DNA of 55,177 nucleotides. Source: Clostridium sp. UBA1056. GTDB taxonomy: Bacteria > Bacillota > Clostridia > Clostridiales > Clostridiaceae. The notes under the pieces were generated by a model. The model searched no databases. It was not told the origin of the DNA and was given only the letters and a program-made list of their open reading frames with translations. The DNA lies in assembly GCA_002316385.1 (NCBI GenBank), contig DCDL01000058.1:1-55177 (forward strand), written 5' to 3'. The number at the start of each line of letters is the position of its first letter. Position 1 is the stretch's first letter. Positions 51,891 to 55,177 of the stretch are shown here, piece by piece. The translations under genes and the position numbers were made by a program.

Positions 51891-52367
51891 TTAAGATTGC
51901 ATTAAATTTCTAAGAAAATCAGCTGTTGATAAAACTTCTTTAATATTTTTTTCATTCTTCATATTTAAATTTACATATTGCATAATTTTTCTAATGTCAG
52001 TTAATGAATTTTCAAATAACTTATTCATCCAATTATATCTTGGAAAAAGCCATACATGAAAGTGGTTTGAACGTTCTTCTTGAATAATAACCACTTCATT
52101 GATATCACTAATCTCATTTAAAGCTAATCTAGATTTATATATTAGGTTAGTAAGTTCTGTTACTTCATCTAAAGTTAATTGAGCAATTGATTTTAGATGT
52201 TTTTTTGATACTATGACGAGAAAGCCTTTTAGTGGAGTTTCTAAATCTTGCTGTATAAAAAAATTCTCTGTTTCCTTTATAATTCCACCTGGAGGTATAA
52301 TATTCCCTTTATCTATTTCACAAGCGATACATTCAGATTTCCACTCATTATTCATAAAATCTTTCAT
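51891..52367 (-). CDS. HIT-family protein
   Basis: A 158-residue protein. The active-site strand reads NHFHVWLFPRYNW, i.e. H-x-H-x-W where classical HIT proteins have H-x-H-x-H. The first part (CIACEIDKGNIIPPGGIIKE) has a CxxC pair that could bind zinc. HIT proteins cleave nucleotide phosphoanhydrides or phosphoramidates; the lost third histidine may alter activity, although related clostridial proteins share HFHVWL. GAGTGA-type site. Confidence 0.82.
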   Translation of the reverse strand: MKDFMNNEWKSECIACEIDKGNIIPPGGIIKETENFFIQQDLETPLKGFLVIVSKKHLKSIAQLTLDEVTELTNLIYKSRLALNEISDINEVVIIQEERSNHFHVWLFPRYNWMNKLFENSLTDIRKIMQYVNLNMKNEKNIKEVLSTADFLRNLMQS

Positions 52368-52426
52368 TATAATTCACTCCTTCATGATATTATACAGTTA
52401 CGTCTTAAATTACTATTGTTTAATAG

Positions 52427-52464
52427 TTTATATTTTTATTATACATAACTTATGGATTATAATT
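52427..52464 (-). repeat. Shared promoter-region repeat (HIT gene)
   Basis: GTTTATATTTTTATTATACATAACTTATGGATTATAA-type sequence is nearly identical to 53096-53132 (Nudix gene) and similar to 45733-45765 (CPBP gene). All three lie 60-110 bp upstream of minus-strand genes; TATAAT-like boxes occur on that strand. This may be a common regulatory site or a duplicated promoter. Confidence 0.55.
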
Positions 52465-52499
52465 CTGGTTGAAATATAAAATAAGTAATATTTAAATAA

Positions 52500-52567
52500 G
52501 GCTCTGTTTTAAACCAATGTTGATATAAGAACTTAAAATAGTGAACAGATAACCTGTCCACTATTTT
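52500..52567 (+). repeat. GTCCAC-hairpin dispersed repeat, copy 2
   Basis: GGCTCTGTTTTAAACCAATG then TTGATATAAGAAC, then a hairpin AAAATAGTGAACAG...CTGTCCACTATTTT. It lies just past the Nudix gene's stop and can act as that gene's terminator. Confidence 0.75.
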
Positions 52568-52585
52568 ATTTTAGTTTATTATGAT

Positions 52586-53044
52586 TTAATATTCCGTTAA
52601 CAATTCTAACGCCTCATTAGCCATTGATAAAATATTTGCTTGAATATTATTAGCATTTTTCAATTCTTCTTTAGTGTACCATTTAAGTAAATTAGATTCT
52701 CCATTGGCTGGTTTTGTTTCATAAGATTTTGCAGTTGCATAATAAACAAAATCTATATGACAATGATCTGGGGTTATTTCACCAAAAATTGTGTGCATAG
52801 GATTTGCTAATAATTTTTCGCCCACCAATTCACATGATTTTTTTAGTTCTTTGTTTACTGAGTTATAAATACTTATTTTTAAGCCAGATTCTTCTTTGGC
52901 TTCACGAATACATGCCTCCTCTGGCAATTCATTAACTTCTATATGACCACCCAAAGGAAGTATTTTTTTAGCCTTTTTGTGTGAGTGTAATAACACTTTG
53001 TCTTCATGAACAATGAATATTGAAACTGTAAAATGTCTATCCAT
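52586..53044 (-). CDS. Nudix hydrolase
   Basis: A 152-residue protein with a complete Nudix box: GGHIEVNELPEEACIREAKEESGL (residues about 32-55, ending in the metal-binding REAKEESG). It begins at the typical beta strand (FTVSIFIVHEDKVLL). Hydrolyses nucleoside diphosphates linked to another moiety; substrate not predictable. GGGAGG-type site. Confidence 0.9.
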   Translation of the reverse strand: MDRHFTVSIFIVHEDKVLLHSHKKAKKILPLGGHIEVNELPEEACIREAKEESGLKISIYNSVNKELKKSCELVGEKLLANPMHTIFGEITPDHCHIDFVYYATAKSYETKPANGESNLLKWYTKEELKNANNIQANILSMANEALELLTEY

Positions 53045-53369
53045 ATGTATATTTTCCTCCCTTTAAAATTTTGTATATAATGGTAGTTTACATCTTAAAC
53101 TATATTTTTATTATACATAACTTATGGATTATAATCCCATAAATTAAACAATTATCATCTTTTAAACAGATATTGGTTGTCCTGTCTTAAAATCCTCCAC
53201 CATAGTATAATTATGTGCTGTATTGCTATGTGCAATCAAGTTTTTAGTGGGTTAAACTGATAATGCTTACTTATAGTTATAACATCATTTTCTTTTTCAA
53301 ATATATCAAATATTATCCTCTGATTACATACTGGCATTATTCTCTGCATAATAGTAAAAAGATTTTAAA
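53045..53369. other. Intergenic region with promoter repeat and a short gene remnant
   Basis: 53096-53132 repeats the promoter region of the HIT gene. 53162-53251 (minus) is a start-less fragment listed separately. Confidence 0.5.
53162..53251 (-). pseudogene. Short C-terminal gene fragment
   Basis: Minus-strand codons between a stop upstream and TAA at 53162 read PTKNLIAHSNTAHNYTMVED then FKTGQPISV. The composition is protein-like but the family is unknown and no start exists. Confidence 0.35.
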
Positions 53370-55091
53370 CTATTTAACTAAATATCTTTTTATTAATGAA
53401 TTTCTAAGTTTTATATAATCTTGCTGATCTAATGAATAGCTTAATTTCACATTTCTTTCAGGTATAAATTCCATTTCTTCCTTCTTTCCAAGCAAACTTG
53501 CCAATTCTTTCATAAGTTCATCCTTTGAAATACCCATTTTTTCTATTTCCTTAAATATATTAAAATCTTGTATTCCAAACAAGAAATTTTTCAATCTTAC
53601 TGAACTCATAGGTTTAAGATCTTTTCCTGGATATATTAAAAACATATCTCCTGCATTCCATTTTGGATATTTATATCTTATATCCTTAAAAGGATCTGTT
53701 GGCCATATAGCATATGCCCATCTTAAAAAACCTTCAAAATTCCAATAATATGTGAACCATCCCTTTAATCTACTTTCAATCAATGGAGATTTAATAAATA
53801 TATTCAAATTATCTGGAAAACAACAAGAATACCATGTAAATCTGCCTTTTCTTTTATTTACTTCCTTCTTTATTTCAGAAAGTTTTTCAATATTTTTTAT
53901 AAGCTCACAGGTATTTAATGAAAGGCTCTGAATATTTTCTCCAAAATTCACAAAAAACTGCTGATCATGAATAGCACATTTAAAATTAACCTTATGTTCT
54001 GAAATAGCAGATTGTATAAATTCTACGCATTCTTTAAACAATTCAACATTACTAGGCTCATCACTTATTACCTTAACTTTATCCCATAAACCTCTTTCTA
54101 CTAAATGACTAAATAACATAGAAAGATAATTTTTAAGTTCATCCCTTGATCTTATAAAATCAAAGCACTGCTCTTTTTCATCATAATAAGTTACCCTCAT
54201 AGGATCTTTATACTCTTCTATAGGATTTCCAAATGAATAGGCATCCCAATTTCCTAAAATACCAAATATGTTAATTTCCTCGTCAATTCCATGCTTAATA
54301 CAAATATCAATATACCTATCAAGTGATGAGAAATCGCATTTTATTTTTCCTTCTCTATCCTTTAATACTTTTACAATATTAAATTCAAACAAATTGGAAG
54401 CATTTTCTTCAAATTGATAGCATCTTTGTCCAGCCCATGGATAATCTGTAACAATTAAATCAATTACTCTTTGTCCTAAGTCTGATAAATCTTTTATATA
54501 ATTGTCTATTATTCCAAAATGTTCGTCTGAAAAATATTCTACATCATAAGCTCTCGCCCAACTATTAAGGTGTTGCCAAAGATCTAAATAAAAATCTCCT
54601 TCTTTAACAGGTTTTAGTATATAGTCAATTATTTTGATAGTAATACTTTGGCAATTAATTAATTTTTCTTTTTCATATCCTTTTGTATGATAAGCTTTTA
54701 TTTCTAAATTTAATTCATCCTTTGAAAAATTACTAGGGATTTTTCCAGATACCCATATCATTTGATATCCATCTTCTATATAAAATGATTTATGCTTTAA
54801 AATAGGATCTCCTACTAAGCTTCCATCATCATTTTTAACATATCCTAAGAATCCCATATCAAATATTTCATCACAACCTGAAATATCTATACGAATTTTA
54901 TCATTTAGTACTTTCCAATAAATATCTCTAGTTTTTTCTAATGAGCAAAAAAAAGGCTCATCTCCTTTTAATAATATTTGAAATGCAAAATTCTCTTCTT
55001 TTACAACTTCTAAATTTTTATTCTCAATAAAGTTTTCTTTACCTTTTATATGTTTTACTGAACTATCTAAAATTTTTAAATCCAAATTCAT
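53370..55091 (-). CDS. GH123/DUF4091-type glycoside hydrolase
   Basis: About 573 residues. An N-terminal beta-sandwich (about 1-155) is followed by a catalytic TIM-barrel region with the adjacent acid pair in VISDEPSNVE, as in the Asp-Glu pair of GH123 beta-N-acetylgalactosaminidases. The C-terminal block (RLKGWFTYYWNFEGFLRWAYAIWPTDPF...VRLKNFLFGIQDF) is the DUF4091 signature. No signal peptide, so the enzyme is probably cytosolic and acts on imported glycans. I start at ATG 55091; the frame is open to 55151, but that part lies in a dispersed repeat. Confidence 0.82.
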   Translation of the reverse strand: MNLDLKILDSSVKHIKGKENFIENKNLEVVKEENFAFQILLKGDEPFFCSLEKTRDIYWKVLNDKIRIDISGCDEIFDMGFLGYVKNDDGSLVGDPILKHKSFYIEDGYQMIWVSGKIPSNFSKDELNLEIKAYHTKGYEKEKLINCQSITIKIIDYILKPVKEGDFYLDLWQHLNSWARAYDVEYFSDEHFGIIDNYIKDLSDLGQRVIDLIVTDYPWAGQRCYQFEENASNLFEFNIVKVLKDREGKIKCDFSSLDRYIDICIKHGIDEEINIFGILGNWDAYSFGNPIEEYKDPMRVTYYDEKEQCFDFIRSRDELKNYLSMLFSHLVERGLWDKVKVISDEPSNVELFKECVEFIQSAISEHKVNFKCAIHDQQFFVNFGENIQSLSLNTCELIKNIEKLSEIKKEVNKRKGRFTWYSCCFPDNLNIFIKSPLIESRLKGWFTYYWNFEGFLRWAYAIWPTDPFKDIRYKYPKWNAGDMFLIYPGKDLKPMSSVRLKNFLFGIQDFNIFKEIEKMGISKDELMKELASLLGKKEEMEFIPERNVKLSYSLDQQDYIKLRNSLIKRYLVK

Positions 55092-55121
55092 CTTACTACA
55101 ACCTTTTTTATTAAATTTTTC

Positions 55122-55150
55122 TCTAATGACTACCCGTTCTAATACTCCCA
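55122..55150. repeat. Third occurrence of the GACTA-CCG-TCTAATACTC motif
   Basis: ATGACTACCCGTTCTAATAC then TCCCATC matches the core of the elements at 21950-22110. Here it lies just upstream of the GH123 gene at the right edge of the window, so its full extent cannot be seen. Confidence 0.5.
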
Positions 55151-55177
55151 TCGCGCTCTGTGAAAGCGATTCGCACC

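Noticed and set aside
55092..55151. Twenty-codon N-terminal extension of the GH123 protein
   Set aside because: It coincides with a repeated non-coding motif also found near 22 kb; the later ATG fits the protein's domain start.

Overview
This window looks like chromosomal DNA from a low-G+C member of the Firmicutes, most likely a cluster I Clostridium. The evidence is the strongly A+T-rich sequence and codon use, AGGAGG-type ribosome sites with frequent TTG starts, a cysteine T-box in front of a reverse-transsulfuration operon that includes luxS, a BusR/OpuC osmolyte system, PadR and SdpI families, and products typical of clostridia (CD3324, CD3072/CD3073). No rRNA, tRNA or CRISPR array was seen, and no plasmid replication gene accompanies the ParA homologue.

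Layout. 1-5 kb: an edge-truncated secreted NlpC/P60 hydrolase with tandem SH3-like modules, a cytosolic M28 peptidase, a PadR regulator with its membrane partner and a well-defined operator, and a glycolipid-binding-family protein. 5-8 kb: a methyltransferase and an SDR oxidoreductase that look richer in G+C, together with scars of an integrative element and a truncated MarR gene; this segment looks acquired. 8-11.5 kb: GNAT acetyltransferases, a CD3324 protein, and gene remnants. 11.5-14.1 kb: a compact operon of ParA, a ribbon-helix-helix partner, a DUF3990-type ADP-ribosyltransferase-fold protein and a DUF3791-like partner, closed by a terminator. 14.5-19 kb: an ECF S component with a TudS-like desulfidase, then a CtpE-like P-type ATPase. 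19-25 kb: acetyltransferase, beta-propeller protein, then BusR and a two-gene OpuC-type transporter whose promoter is covered by an inverted repeat. 25-29.5 kb: a two-component system with an ABC exporter. 30-34 kb: acetyltransferase, methyltransferase, small membrane proteins and a second M28 peptidase. 34.7-39.8 kb: a lone FakA-C-like domain, DUF2975/HTH/ABC operon, small coiled coil, and an LspA-like protein. 40-46 kb: small membrane proteins (DUF3784, SdpI), a methyltransferase inserted between duplicated gene ends, a frameshifted acetyltransferase, and a CPBP protease. 46.6-51.3 kb: aldo/keto reductase and the T-box-controlled yrrT-mccB-luxS-mccA operon. 51.9 kb to the end: HIT and Nudix proteins and a GH123/DUF4091-type glycosidase.

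The most unusual feature is the ParA/RHH/ART operon and its debris. The disordered linker of the RHH protein is encoded by repeated ACAAAT units. One clear relic of this gene, joined by deletion to a copy of the operon's own terminator, lies 2 kb downstream (15977-16160). Two weaker relics lie at about 34.3 and 47.6 kb. A 0.4-kb block carrying the operon's promoter/operator motif occurs at 3.7 and 10.7 kb. This suggests a partition-plus-toxin-like module that duplicates and decays repeatedly, or a set of dispersed binding sites for its RHH protein.

The window also holds several families of short dispersed repeats: a 67-bp palindromic element, a 160-bp element with a 26-bp palindrome, and a terminator-like element with a GTCCAC hairpin. 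There are at least ten gene remnants, so the genome appears to be actively acquiring and losing accessory genes.
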